Origin: an uncultured Ramlibacter sp.
GTDB lineage: Bacteria; Pseudomonadota; Gammaproteobacteria; Burkholderiales; Burkholderiaceae_C
Reading direction: 5' to 3'
Assembly (NCBI RefSeq): GCF_936925435.1
Contig: NZ_CAKZHQ010000044.1
Span: forward strand, 27,712 to 91,711
DNA length: 64,000 nt
Position numbers and translations under genes: made by a program. This document shows, in pieces, positions 55,788 to 64,000 of the stretch. Position 1 is the stretch's first letter, and the number at the start of each line of letters is the position of its first letter. The notes under the pieces were generated by a model. It was not told where the DNA came from, did no database searches, and was given only the letters and a program-made list of their open reading frames with translations.

Positions 55788-56327
55788 ATGAAGTCCGCCG
55801 TCCTGGTCATCGATGTCCAGCGCGCCGTGTGCGAAAGCGCCTTCGCCGTCCAGGCGGTGATCGTGCGGATCAACGCGGTGTTGCGCAGTGCGCGCGCCGC
55901 CGGCGCGCCGGTGGTCTTCATCCAGCACGCATCGTCGGACGGGCCGCTCGAGCGCGGCAGCCCGGGATGGGAGCTGGCGCCCGAGCTGGATGTCCAGCCT
56001 GCGGACACCGTGGTCGGCAAGACCGCCGCCGATGCCTTCCATGGGACCGTGCTGCAAGCCACCCTGGAGGTATTGGCGGTGCGCAGCCTGGTCATCTGCG
56101 GCCTGCAAAGCGAGTTCTGCGTCGACACCACCACGCGGCGGGCGCTGGGTCTGGGCTATCCGGTCACGCTGCTGGCCGATGGCCACACCACCGCGGACAA
56201 CGGCGTGCTGACGGCTGCGCAGATCATTGCGCACCACAACCGCACCCTGGCCGACATCAGGAGCTTCGGCCCCCGCGTCACTCTGGCGCCGGCGCACGAG
56301 ATCGTGTTCGACGGCGCCGCGGCCTGA
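55788..56327 (+). CDS. Isochorismatase-family cysteine hydrolase
   Basis: A 179-residue hydrolase. The catalytic triad of the family is visible: Asp in VLVIDVQRAV, Lys in VVGKTAADAF and Cys in LQSEFCVDTT. Members include nicotinamidases, N-carbamoylsarcosine amidases and isochorismatases; the substrate here cannot be named. It begins 10 bases after the dehydrogenase stop, so probably the same operon. The gap from 56328 to 56456 has no feature. Confidence 0.92.
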   Translation: MKSAVLVIDVQRAVCESAFAVQAVIVRINAVLRSARAAGAPVVFIQHASSDGPLERGSPGWELAPELDVQPADTVVGKTAADAFHGTVLQATLEVLAVRSLVICGLQSEFCVDTTTRRALGLGYPVTLLADGHTTADNGVLTAAQIIAHHNRTLADIRSFGPRVTLAPAHEIVFDGAAA

Positions 56328-56456
56328 AGGCTGGAAGAGCGCACTGCGCCATGACCGGCAAGTCCCCATCGGCATCCTGCGACTTGTGGCCCACCAGGTG
56401 CAGGCCGATGCGCTGGCCTGATGGCTGTTGCCGCTGGGACGAGGACACCGCAGCGT

Positions 56457-57758
<1,302 letters not shown>

Positions 57759-57760
57759 CT

Positions 57761-58516
57761 ATGACCATCGCCAAGGCCGATTTCATCGTAGGCATGGCCA
57801 AGGGCCTGGCCGTGCTGGAAAGCTTCGACACCGAGCGCCAGCGCCTGAACGCCACGCTGGCGGCCCAGCGCGCCGGCATCACACGGGCGGCGGCGCGGCG
57901 CCATTTGCTGACCCTGGCCCACCTGGGCTACCTGGACACCGATGGCGCGTACTTCTGGCTGGCCCCCAAGGTGCTGCGCTTTTCCGGCAGCTACCTGGCC
58001 TCGGCCCGGCTGCCGCGCGCCGTCCAGCCCACGCTCAACCGCCTGGCCCAGGATGGCGAGTCCTTTTCCGCCGTGGTGCTCGATGGCGACCAGGGCGTGA
58101 TCGTGGCGCGCAGCGGATCGCACCGCATGCTGGCCTACGGTCTGCACCTGGGCGCGCGCCTGCCGGCCCATGCCACGTCCACCGGCCGCGTGCTGCTGGC
58201 CGCCCAGACCAAGGCGGCTTTCAATGCCTGGATGAAGGGCAAGGAGCTGGCCCGGCTGACCGCCCACACGGTGGTGGACCCCAAGAAGTTCCGCGCCCTG
58301 GTCGCGCAGGTGCGGGCGCAGGACTGGTGCGTGGCCAGCCAGGAGCACGAGCTGGGCGTCCATGCCCTGGCCGTGCCCCTGCGCAACATGCAGGGCGTCA
58401 CAGTGGCGGCGCTGAACGTGGTGACCAGCCCCCAGCGCCTGCAGCCCGGTCCGCTGGAGCGCGAACTCCTACCCCTGCTGCAGGACGCGGCCCGCGAACT
58501 GCGGCCCTTGCTCTAG
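57761..58516 (+). CDS. IclR-family regulator, probable pobA activator (PobR/PcaU-like)
   Basis: A 251-residue regulator. The N-terminal winged HTH has LAAQRAGITRAAARRHLLTLAHLGYL; the C-terminal effector domain contains GARLPAHATSTGRVLLA and GVTVAALNVVT, typical of the PcaR/PcaU/PobR group. The start at 57761 has GGGAGG at good spacing; the ATGs at 57725 and 57743 would lie in or next to the operator. By position it is expected to control pobA in response to 4-hydroxybenzoate. Confidence 0.9.
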   Translation: MTIAKADFIVGMAKGLAVLESFDTERQRLNATLAAQRAGITRAAARRHLLTLAHLGYLDTDGAYFWLAPKVLRFSGSYLASARLPRAVQPTLNRLAQDGESFSAVVLDGDQGVIVARSGSHRMLAYGLHLGARLPAHATSTGRVLLAAQTKAAFNAWMKGKELARLTAHTVVDPKKFRALVAQVRAQDWCVASQEHELGVHALAVPLRNMQGVTVAALNVVTSPQRLQPGPLERELLPLLQDAARELRPLL

Positions 58517-58593
58517 CCCTGCGCTGTCGGCCGCCAGGCCCCGCCGAGCTTGGCTTATGCCGCGGGCGCCATAAAGTAAGAACAAGAGAGTCG

Positions 58594-58611
58594 TTGGGTA
58601 TTTATAACCAA
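58594..58611. promoter_or_regulatory. Inverted repeat upstream of the peroxiredoxin gene
   Basis: TTGGGTAT-TT-ATAACCAA (8-2-8, one mismatch) lies 45 bases before the peroxiredoxin ATG, in an AT-rich stretch likely to hold the promoter. It may bind a regulator; it does not clearly match an OxyR site. Confidence 0.4.
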
Positions 58612-58656
58612 AACCCCAGAATTCATGTTCTCGTTATTCGAAAGGCAGGCAAGAAC

Positions 58657-59298
58657 ATGGCGACTTTGCGACTGGGCGACACCGCCCCCGACTTCCAGCA
58701 GGACTCCACCCAGGGCCCGATCTCCTTCCACGAATGGGCCGGCAACTCCTGGGTCGTGCTGTTCTCGCATCCTGCCGACTTCACGCCCGTGTGCACCACC
58801 GAGCTGGGCAAGACGGCTGCCCTGTCCGGCGAGTTCGCCAAGCGCGGCGTCAAGCCCATCGCCGTCAGCGTCGACCCGCTGGAATCGCACGGCAAATGGA
58901 TCCAGGACATCAACGAGACCCAGAACACCACGGTCAACTTTCCCATCCTGGCCGACGCCGACAAGAAGGTCGCCACGCTGTACGACATGATCCACCCGAA
59001 CTCGCTGGCCAACGCCACCGTGCGCAGTGTGTTCATCATCGACCCCAAGCACGTGGTCCGCACCACGCTGACCTACCCGGCCAGCACCGGCCGCAATTTC
59101 GATGAAATCCTGCGCGTGATCGACTCGCTGCAGCTGACCGACAGCCACAAGGTCGCCACGCCGGCCAACTGGAAGGATGGCGACGACGTGGTCATCATCC
59201 CCAGCATCCAGGACCCGGCCGAGATCGCCCAGCGCTTTCCCAAGGGCTTCAATGCCATCAAGCCCTACCTGCGCCTGACGCCGCAGCCGAACAAATAA
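58657..59298 (+). CDS. 1-Cys peroxiredoxin (Prx6 type)
   Basis: A 213-residue thiol peroxidase that reduces hydrogen peroxide and organic peroxides in the cytoplasm. The active site is HPADFTPVCTTELG with the peroxidatic Cys, and there is no resolving Cys in the usual 2-Cys position; the C-terminal extension (VVIIPSIQDPAEIAQRFPKG) is the Prx6-type dimerisation arm. AAGAAC lies ahead of the ATG with a weak ribosome-binding site. An inverted repeat upstream may be regulatory. Confidence 0.93.
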   Translation: MATLRLGDTAPDFQQDSTQGPISFHEWAGNSWVVLFSHPADFTPVCTTELGKTAALSGEFAKRGVKPIAVSVDPLESHGKWIQDINETQNTTVNFPILADADKKVATLYDMIHPNSLANATVRSVFIIDPKHVVRTTLTYPASTGRNFDEILRVIDSLQLTDSHKVATPANWKDGDDVVIIPSIQDPAEIAQRFPKGFNAIKPYLRLTPQPNK

Positions 59299-59312
59299 GC
59301 CGGCGGACCAGC

Positions 59313-59858
59313 GTGCCGTCGGCCACCGTCATCATCGTGCCCGGCTGGCGGGACTCCGGCCCGGAGCACTGGCAGAGCCTGTGGGCCCAGCGCCTGCCCG
59401 GCGCGCGCCGCGTCGTGCAGGACGACTGGATCACGCCCACCCGCGCCGCCTGGGTCGGCTCGCTGTCGCGCCAGATCCTGGAGGCCGAAGGCCCGGTGGT
59501 GATCGCCGCTCACAGCCTGGGCTGCATCGCCACCAGCCACCTGCCGCCCGAGGCTGCAGCCCGGATCACGGGCGCGCTGCTGGTGGCCCCGGCCGACCCG
59601 GAGCGCCGCGCCATCCTCAACGACTTCGCCCCCGTGCCGTCGCAGCGCCTGCCCTACCGCAGCATCGTGGTGGGCAGCAGCAACGACCCGTATTGCCCGG
59701 TGCGCCTGGCCGGCGCCTATGCGCGGGCCTGGGGCAGCGAGTTCGTCCGGCTCACCGGCGCCGGTCACATCAACATTGAATCGGGGCACGGCGAGTGGCC
59801 CCTGGGCGTGGCGCTCCTGCAATCGCTTACCGCATCGCAAACTCTGGAAACAGCATGA
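59313..59858 (+). CDS. RBBP9/YdeN-type alpha/beta hydrolase
   Basis: A 181-residue small serine hydrolase. The family marker VPGWRDSGPEHWQSLW is at the N-terminus, the nucleophile is in IAAHSLGCIA (GXSXG variant H-S-L-G), an Asp in NDPYCPV and the His in TGAGHINIESGHGEW. GTG start at 59313. The stop overlaps the ATG of the sulfate-binding protein gene (ATGA), so it is translated with the sulfate operon, 14 bases after the peroxiredoxin gene. Confidence 0.88.
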   Translation: MPSATVIIVPGWRDSGPEHWQSLWAQRLPGARRVVQDDWITPTRAAWVGSLSRQILEAEGPVVIAAHSLGCIATSHLPPEAAARITGALLVAPADPERRAILNDFAPVPSQRLPYRSIVVGSSNDPYCPVRLAGAYARAWGSEFVRLTGAGHINIESGHGEWPLGVALLQSLTASQTLETA

Positions 59859-60847
59859 ATTTCAAGATCAAGACCCTGGTGGCCGCGGCCGCCATCGCCG
59901 CCAGCAGCCTGGCATCGGCCCAGACCCTGCTGAACGTCTCGTACGACGTGGCGCGCGAGTTCTACAAGGACATCAACGCCGCCTTCATCCCGGCCTACAA
60001 GAAGGCCACTGGCAAGGACGTCAAGGTCGACCAGTCGCATGCCGGCTCCAGCGCCCAGGCGCGCGCCGTCGCCGACGGCCTGGATGCTGACGTGGTGACC
60101 ATGAACACCACCACCGACATCGAGTTCCTGGCCGACAAGGGCGTGGTCGCCAAGGACTGGGCCAAGCGCTTCCCCAACAACGCCTCTCCGACCAGCAGCA
60201 CCATGCTGTTCCTCACGCGCAACGGCAACCCCAAGGGCATCAAGGACTGGGACGACCTCATCAAGCCCGGCGTGCAGGTCGTGGTGGTCAATCCCAAGAC
60301 CGGTGGCAACGGCCGCTACGCCTACCTGGCGGCCTGGGGCTACGTGAAGAAGAAGGGCGGCACCGACGCCCAGGCCCAGGAGTTTTTGTCCAAGCTGTAC
60401 AAGAACGTGCCGGTGCTGGCCCGGGGCGGCCGCGACGCCACCTCCGCCTTCCTGCAGCGCAACACCGGTGACGTGCTGATCACCTTCGAGTCCGAAGTCG
60501 AGTCCGTCAACAAGGAGTTCGGCGAAGGCAAGGTCGATGCCGTCTATCCTTCGGTCAGCATCGTGGCCGAGAACCCGGTGGCCGTGGTCGAGCGCACCGT
60601 GGCCAAGAAGGGCACGGCCGACCTGGCCAAGGCCTACCTGGACTTCCTGTACTCGCCCGAAGGCCAGGAGATCGCCGCCAAGCATTCCATCCGCCCGCAG
60701 AATCCGGCGGTGCTGAAGAAATACGCCACCACCTTCAAGCCGGTCAAGCTGTTCACCGTGCAGGAGCTGTTCGGTTCCTTGTCGGAGGCACAAAAGGTGC
60801 ACTTCAACGACGGCGGCCAGTTCGACAAGATCTACACAGTGAAATGA
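59855..60847 (+). CDS. sbp: Sulfate-binding periplasmic protein
   Basis: A 330-residue solute-binding protein for sulfate or thiosulfate. The signal peptide ends near SSLASAQT; the mature start LLNVSYDVAREFYKDINAAF and the motifs DQSHAGSSAQARAV and TGGNGRYAYLAAWGY are diagnostic for Sbp/CysP. It binds anions in the periplasm and delivers them to CysT/CysW. It is followed by a hairpin-rich 97-base gap before cysT. Confidence 0.95.
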   Translation: MNFKIKTLVAAAAIAASSLASAQTLLNVSYDVAREFYKDINAAFIPAYKKATGKDVKVDQSHAGSSAQARAVADGLDADVVTMNTTTDIEFLADKGVVAKDWAKRFPNNASPTSSTMLFLTRNGNPKGIKDWDDLIKPGVQVVVVNPKTGGNGRYAYLAAWGYVKKKGGTDAQAQEFLSKLYKNVPVLARGGRDATSAFLQRNTGDVLITFESEVESVNKEFGEGKVDAVYPSVSIVAENPVAVVERTVAKKGTADLAKAYLDFLYSPEGQEIAAKHSIRPQNPAVLKKYATTFKPVKLFTVQELFGSLSEAQKVHFNDGGQFDKIYTVK

Positions 60848-60860
60848 CCCACCCCCGAAG

Positions 60861-60914
60861 CGCCTTTGGCGCCTCCCCCTCGAGGGGGCGCCACCAGCGG
60901 CCCGGCAAAGCCGG
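60861..60914. promoter_or_regulatory. Overlapping hairpins between sbp and cysT
   Basis: CGCC-TTT-GGCG (60861-60871) competes with a longer stem in which GGCG (60868-60871) and CCCCC pair with GGGGGCGCC (60884-60892) around the palindrome CCCCCTCGAGGGGG (60875-60888); CCGGC-AAA-GCCGG follows at 60902-60914. The arrangement can adopt alternative structures and may lower downstream expression or stabilise the sbp transcript. Similar intergenic sequence seems common in this bacterial family, from memory. Confidence 0.5.
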
Positions 60915-60944
60915 ATCCGCGGTGACCCACGAAAAATACAAAGC

Positions 60945-61820
60945 ATGAGCGCTACAAGTATCGCGGTGCCGCTGCCAAGTGCACCGGTGCCGAGCCGGCG
61001 CGGATCCAGGAAGGTCCTGCCCGGCTTCAATTTGACCCTGGGCTACACCGTCCTGTACCTCAGCCTGATCGTGCTGATTCCGCTGTCGGCCCTGGTCTTC
61101 AAGACCTTCACCCTCAGCTGGGACCAGTTCTGGGCTGCCATCAGCTCGCCGCGGGTGCTGGCCTCCTACCGCCTGACCTTTGGCGCCTCCTTCATCGCCG
61201 CCATGGTCAACGTGGTCTTCGGGCTGCTGCTGGCCTGGGTGCTGGTGCGCTATGAATTCCCCGGCAAGAAGATCGTCGATGCCCTCGTCGACCTGCCGTT
61301 CGCCCTGCCCACGGCCGTGGCCGGCATCTCGCTGACGGCCCTGCTGGCCGGCAACGGCTGGATCGGCCAGTACCTGGAGCCCATGGGCATCAAGCTGGCC
61401 TTCAATCCCAACGGCGTGGTCATCGCCCTGATCTTCATCGGCCTGCCGTTCGTGGTGCGCACGGTGCAGCCGGTGCTGGAAGACACGGAGAAAGAGCTGG
61501 AAGAGGCTGCGATGTGCCTGGGCGCGACCCGCTGGCAGACCTTCAGCCGCGTCATCCTGCCGGCCATCGCGCCGGCCTTGCTGACCGGCTTTGCCATGGC
61601 TTTTGCCCGCGCCATCGGCGAGTACGGCTCGGTCATCTTCATCGCCGGCAACATGCCCATGGTCTCGGAGATCACGCCGCTGATCATCATCGGCAAGCTC
61701 GAGCAGTACGACTACGCCGGGGCCACCGCGGTGGCCACGGTGATGCTGCTCATGTCCTTCGTCCTGCTGCTGGTGATCAACGCCCTGCAGTCCTGGCAGC
61801 GCAAACGGTCGGGAGCCTGA
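60945..61820 (+). CDS. cysT: Sulfate ABC transporter permease CysT
   Basis: A 291-residue inner-membrane permease with about six helices. The segment [25 protein letters not shown] at the N-terminus and the cytoplasmic EAA loop [23 protein letters not shown] are typical; the latter contacts the ATPase. It pairs with CysW, whose gene begins 1 base after its stop. Confidence 0.95.
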   Translation: MSATSIAVPLPSAPVPSRRGSRKVLPGFNLTLGYTVLYLSLIVLIPLSALVFKTFTLSWDQFWAAISSPRVLASYRLTFGASFIAAMVNVVFGLLLAWVLVRYEFPGKKIVDALVDLPFALPTAVAGISLTALLAGNGWIGQYLEPMGIKLAFNPNGVVIALIFIGLPFVVRTVQPVLEDTEKELEEAAMCLGATRWQTFSRVILPAIAPALLTGFAMAFARAIGEYGSVIFIAGNMPMVSEITPLIIIGKLEQYDYAGATAVATVMLLMSFVLLLVINALQSWQRKRSGA

Positions 61821-61821
61821 C

Positions 61822-62721
61822 ATGGCAACAAGCAACCTGACCACAAAGCGCGTCAAGACCACGGAAGCGGCCTGGGTGCGCTGGACGCTGATCGGCATCG
61901 CGCTGCTGTTCGTGTTCCTGTTCCTGGTGCTGCCGCTGGCGGCGGTCTTCACCGAGGCGCTGCGCAAGGGCGCGGGCGCCTATCTGGAGGCATTGAAGGA
62001 GCCCGACGCCTGGGCGGCCATCCGGCTGACGCTGATCACCGCGGCCATCGCCGTGCCGCTGAACCTGGTGTTCGGCGTGGCGGCGGCCTGGTGCATCGCC
62101 AAGTACGAGTTCCGCGGCAAGGCCTTCCTGACCACCCTGGTGGACCTGCCGTTCTCGGTCTCGCCTGTGGTCGCCGGCCTGATCTACGTGCTGGTCTTCG
62201 GCGCCCAGGGCTGGTTCGGCCCCTGGCTGGCCGCGCACGACATCAAGATCGTCTTCGCCATCCCCGGCATCGTGCTGGCCACCATCTTCGTGACCTTTCC
62301 CTTCATCGCGCGCGAACTGATCCCGCTGATGCAGGCCCAGGGCAACGAGGAGGAGCAGGCCGCCATCGTGCTGGGCGCCAGCGGCTGGCAGACCTTCTGG
62401 TATGTCACCCTGCCCAACATCAAGTGGGGCCTGATCTATGGCGTGATCCTGTGCAACGCGCGGGCCATGGGCGAGTTCGGCGCGGTCTCGGTGGTCTCTG
62501 GCCACATCCGCGGCCAGACCAACACCATGCCGCTGCACGTGGAGATCCTCTACAACGAGTACCAGTCAGTCGCCGCCTTCGCCGTGGCCTCGCTGCTGGC
62601 CCTGCTGGCGCTGGTCACGCTGGTGATCAAGTCGGTCGTCGAATGGCGCCACGAGCGCGAAATGAAGTTGGCGGCGGACGCTCCTCCCGAGCGCCCCCTG
62701 CAAGTCAAGGAAGCTGTATGA
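61822..62721 (+). CDS. cysW: Sulfate ABC transporter permease CysW
   Basis: A 299-residue permease, partner of CysT. It has about six helices, the EAA-type loop [26 protein letters not shown] and the conserved [20 protein letters not shown] near the end. The stop overlaps the start of the ATPase gene by ATGA. Confidence 0.95.
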   Translation: MATSNLTTKRVKTTEAAWVRWTLIGIALLFVFLFLVLPLAAVFTEALRKGAGAYLEALKEPDAWAAIRLTLITAAIAVPLNLVFGVAAAWCIAKYEFRGKAFLTTLVDLPFSVSPVVAGLIYVLVFGAQGWFGPWLAAHDIKIVFAIPGIVLATIFVTFPFIARELIPLMQAQGNEEEQAAIVLGASGWQTFWYVTLPNIKWGLIYGVILCNARAMGEFGAVSVVSGHIRGQTNTMPLHVEILYNEYQSVAAFAVASLLALLALVTLVIKSVVEWRHEREMKLAADAPPERPLQVKEAV

Positions 62722-63461
62722 GCATCGAAATCCGCAACGTCAGCAAGCAGTTCGGCGACTTCCACGCCCTGCGCGATGTCTCGCTGGACATCAACTCGGG
62801 CGAGCTGATCGCCTTGCTCGGCCCCTCGGGCTGCGGCAAGACCACGCTGCTGCGCATCATCGCCGGCCTGGAGACAGGCGACGCCGGCAACATCCTGTTC
62901 AGTGGCGAGGACACGACCGACAAGCATGTGCGCGAGCGCCAGGTCGGCTTCGTCTTCCAGCACTACGCCCTGTTTCGCCACATGACGGTGTTCGAGAACG
63001 TGGCCTTCGGCCTGCGCGTCAAGCCGCGCGGCCAGCGTCCCAGCGAAGACCAGATCAAGAAGAAGGTGCACGACCTTCTCAGCCTGGTGCAGCTGGACTG
63101 GCTGGCCGACCGCTTCCCCTCGCAGCTGTCGGGTGGCCAGCGCCAGCGCATCGCCATTGCCCGGGCGTTGATCCTCGAGCCGCAGATCCTGCTGCTCGAC
63201 GAGCCGACATCGGCGCTCGATGCCTCGATCCAGGCTGAGATCCTCAACCTGCTCGAACAGGTGCGCAAGGATCGCGGCCTGACCTTTGTCATGGTCAGCC
63301 ACGATCTCTCGGTGATCAGCCACATGTGCGAAAAGCTGGTGGTGATGAAGTCCGGCAAGGTGGTGGAAACCCTGTCGACGGAGCAGTTGCGCAGCCGCGA
63401 CTTTTCCACCGACTACACGCGCCAGCTTCTCACCGCCAGCGAGGGTTTTCGCCGCGACTGA
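62718..63461 (+). CDS. cysA: Sulfate ATPase CysA N-terminal half joined to a peptide-type ABC ATPase C-terminus
   Basis: A 247-residue ATPase. Residues 1 to about 145 are Cys[21 protein letters not shown], Walker A GPSGCGKT, and [20 protein letters not shown]. After the signature LSGGQRQR (137-144) the expected CysA sequence (LLLDEPFGALDA) is absent; instead the protein reads [19 protein letters not shown] and [17 protein letters not shown], which is characteristic of oligopeptide/dipeptide transporter ATPases, and it ends about 100 residues early without the CysA regulatory (TOBE) domain. The Walker A, signature, Walker B and H-loop are all in frame. Codon choices also change (more CTC and GAT). 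It is most likely a chimeric join; a true recombinant cannot be excluded. Confidence 0.8.
   Translation: MSIEIRNVSKQFGDFHALRDVSLDINSGELIALLGPSGCGKTTLLRIIAGLETGDAGNILFSGEDTTDKHVRERQVGFVFQHYALFRHMTVFENVAFGLRVKPRGQRPSEDQIKKKVHDLLSLVQLDWLADRFPSQLSGGQRQRIAIARALILEPQILLLDEPTSALDASIQAEILNLLEQVRKDRGLTFVMVSHDLSVISHMCEKLVVMKSGKVVETLSTEQLRSRDFSTDYTRQLLTASEGFRRD
63126..63165. other. Junction between sulfate-operon DNA and foreign DNA
   Basis: The change of family in the ATPase occurs within the codons for [15 protein letters not shown]. This is the most conserved ABC-transporter stretch at the DNA level, so it is a natural place for either homologous recombination or a false join during assembly. Everything to the right (the ATPase end and the phnM fragment) may come from another genome. 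Confidence 0.65.
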
Positions 63462-63500
63462 CAAAGGGCGCAACTGATCCTGGGCGCCGCTGATCGTGCC

Positions 63501-63518
63501 GGGTGGCTCACGCCACCC
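63501..63518 (-). terminator. Hairpin across the phnM stop codon
   Basis: GGGTGGC and GCCACCC (63501-63507 and 63512-63518) form a perfect 7-base stem with a 4-base loop that contains the stop codon of the minus-strand phnM fragment. No T tract follows, so its strength as a terminator is doubtful. Confidence 0.3.
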
Positions 63519-64000
63519 GCAGCCCCGACCGCCAGGCGGCTTTCAGGAACGGATGGCCGTCGTGCAGGTCGGTGCGGATCAGGTCGGCGCGCAGGCCGAG
63601 CGAAATTTCGCCGCGATCCTTCAAGCCGCCGGCCAGCGCCGGTGCACGGGTGACCATGGCCACCGCGCGCGGCAGATCGTAGCTGAGGCCCGGATCGGCG
63701 GCGATCATGAAGGCCGCATCGAGCAGCGAGCGCGGCACATAGTCGGATGCCAGGATATCGACGAGATCGGCAACCAGCAGGTCGCGCACGGCGATATTTC
63801 CGGACTGCGAGCCGCCGCGCAGGATGTTCGGTGCGCCGGCGACGATGCCCAGCCCCTTGTCGCGTGCGGCTTGTGCTGCCTCGATCGAGCAGGGGAATTC
63901 GGAAATGCTGACGCCATCGGCCAGCGCCTCGTCAATGTGTTCGATATCGGTATCGTCATGGCTCATCAGTGGCAGGGAGCGCGACCGAGCAAGTGCGACG
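63508..64000 (-). CDS. phnM: PhnM-like phosphonate-pathway diphosphatase, C-terminal part (cut by window)
   Basis: About 164 codons of the C-terminal part of an alpha-D-ribose 1-methylphosphonate 5-triphosphate diphosphatase, an amidohydrolase of the C-P lyase pathway. The frame is open to the window edge, so the gene begins beyond it. Diagnostic segments are LPLMSHDDTDIEHIDEA, ISEFPCSIEAA, GAPNILRGGSQSGN and ILASDYVPRSLL, which includes metal-binding residues of the family. Its sequence and codon use look alpha-proteobacterial (rhizobial) to me, unlike the rest of the window, in line with the junction at 63126-63165. Confidence 0.88.
   Translation of the reverse strand, partial: VALARSRSLPLMSHDDTDIEHIDEALADGVSISEFPCSIEAAQAARDKGLGIVAGAPNILRGGSQSGNIAVRDLLVADLVDILASDYVPRSLLDAAFMIAADPGLSYDLPRAVAMVTRAPALAGGLKDRGEISLGLRADLIRTDLHDGHPFLKAAWRSGLRVA

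Overview
The window is a GC-rich chromosomal segment of a beta-proteobacterium, most likely a member of the Burkholderiales and probably the Comamonadaceae. The grounds are strong GC bias at third codon positions, two Bug/TctC-type periplasmic receptors, a FAD monooxygenase followed by a DUF2783-like gene, the DUF3300-DUF2950 pair, small Burkholderiales-type hypothetical genes, and short intergenic palindromes of a kind I associate with this family (from memory, not checked). I see no rRNA, tRNA, CRISPR array, insertion sequence or prophage. Coding density is high, with many ATGA start/stop overlaps and no gene-free stretch over 300 bases.

Layout. 1-9.1 kb: a truncated MFS transporter, a glyoxalase-like protein, a DUF1428-like protein, an FtsH-like membrane AAA metalloprotease, a DUF2059-type protein, a TauD-type dioxygenase coupled to a Bug receptor, and a second MFS transporter. 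9.1-14.5 kb: a hybrid histidine kinase whose 3' end overlaps a convergent LysR gene, an MFS transporter and an uncharacterised protein. 14.7-18.4 kb: DUF3300, DUF2950, a Gly/Tyr-rich lipoprotein and a class II aldolase. 18.4-26.1 kb: a signalling block with two STAS-patatin pairs, an RsbW-like ATPase, a receiver-PP2C phosphatase, two membrane histidine kinases and a single-domain receiver, plus one divergent GNAT gene. 26.2-31.9 kb: a PrpR-type sigma-54 activator with a coupled degenerate ABC ATPase, divergent from a CoA-transferase/HMG-CoA-lyase-like/Bug operon that has a strong -24/-12 promoter. 32-41 kb: TraB/GumN protein, Fur-box-preceded TonB receptor, LOG-family lipoprotein, PEBP lipoprotein, a second tyrosine-rich lipoprotein, a GST and a nuclease-helicase fusion. 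41-49.4 kb: small proteins, exonuclease III, an S9 peptidase, a receiver fused to a decayed cyclase-like domain, a CHRD lipoprotein and a FAD monooxygenase. 49.4-59.9 kb: YgiQ, AraC regulator, EamA transporter, an acyl-CoA racemase/CoA-transferase divergent from an acyl-CoA dehydrogenase and isochorismatase-type hydrolase, pobA divergent from an IclR regulator, a 1-Cys peroxiredoxin and an RBBP9-type hydrolase. 59.9-63.5 kb: a sulfate ABC transporter operon.

Two points stand out. First, the 18.4-26.1 kb block looks like a partner-switching module in which PP2C, STAS and RsbW-like proteins sit with patatin-like lipases. The STAS-patatin pair is duplicated, and one patatin copy has glycine where the catalytic serine belongs. 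Second, the right end is probably not native. The sulfate ATPase CysA changes at its LSGGQ motif (about 63126-63165) into the C-terminus of a peptide-type ABC ATPase, and it is followed by a phnM fragment with different codon choices. A chimeric join is the simplest reading, so genes right of about 63.13 kb should not be assigned to this organism without checking.
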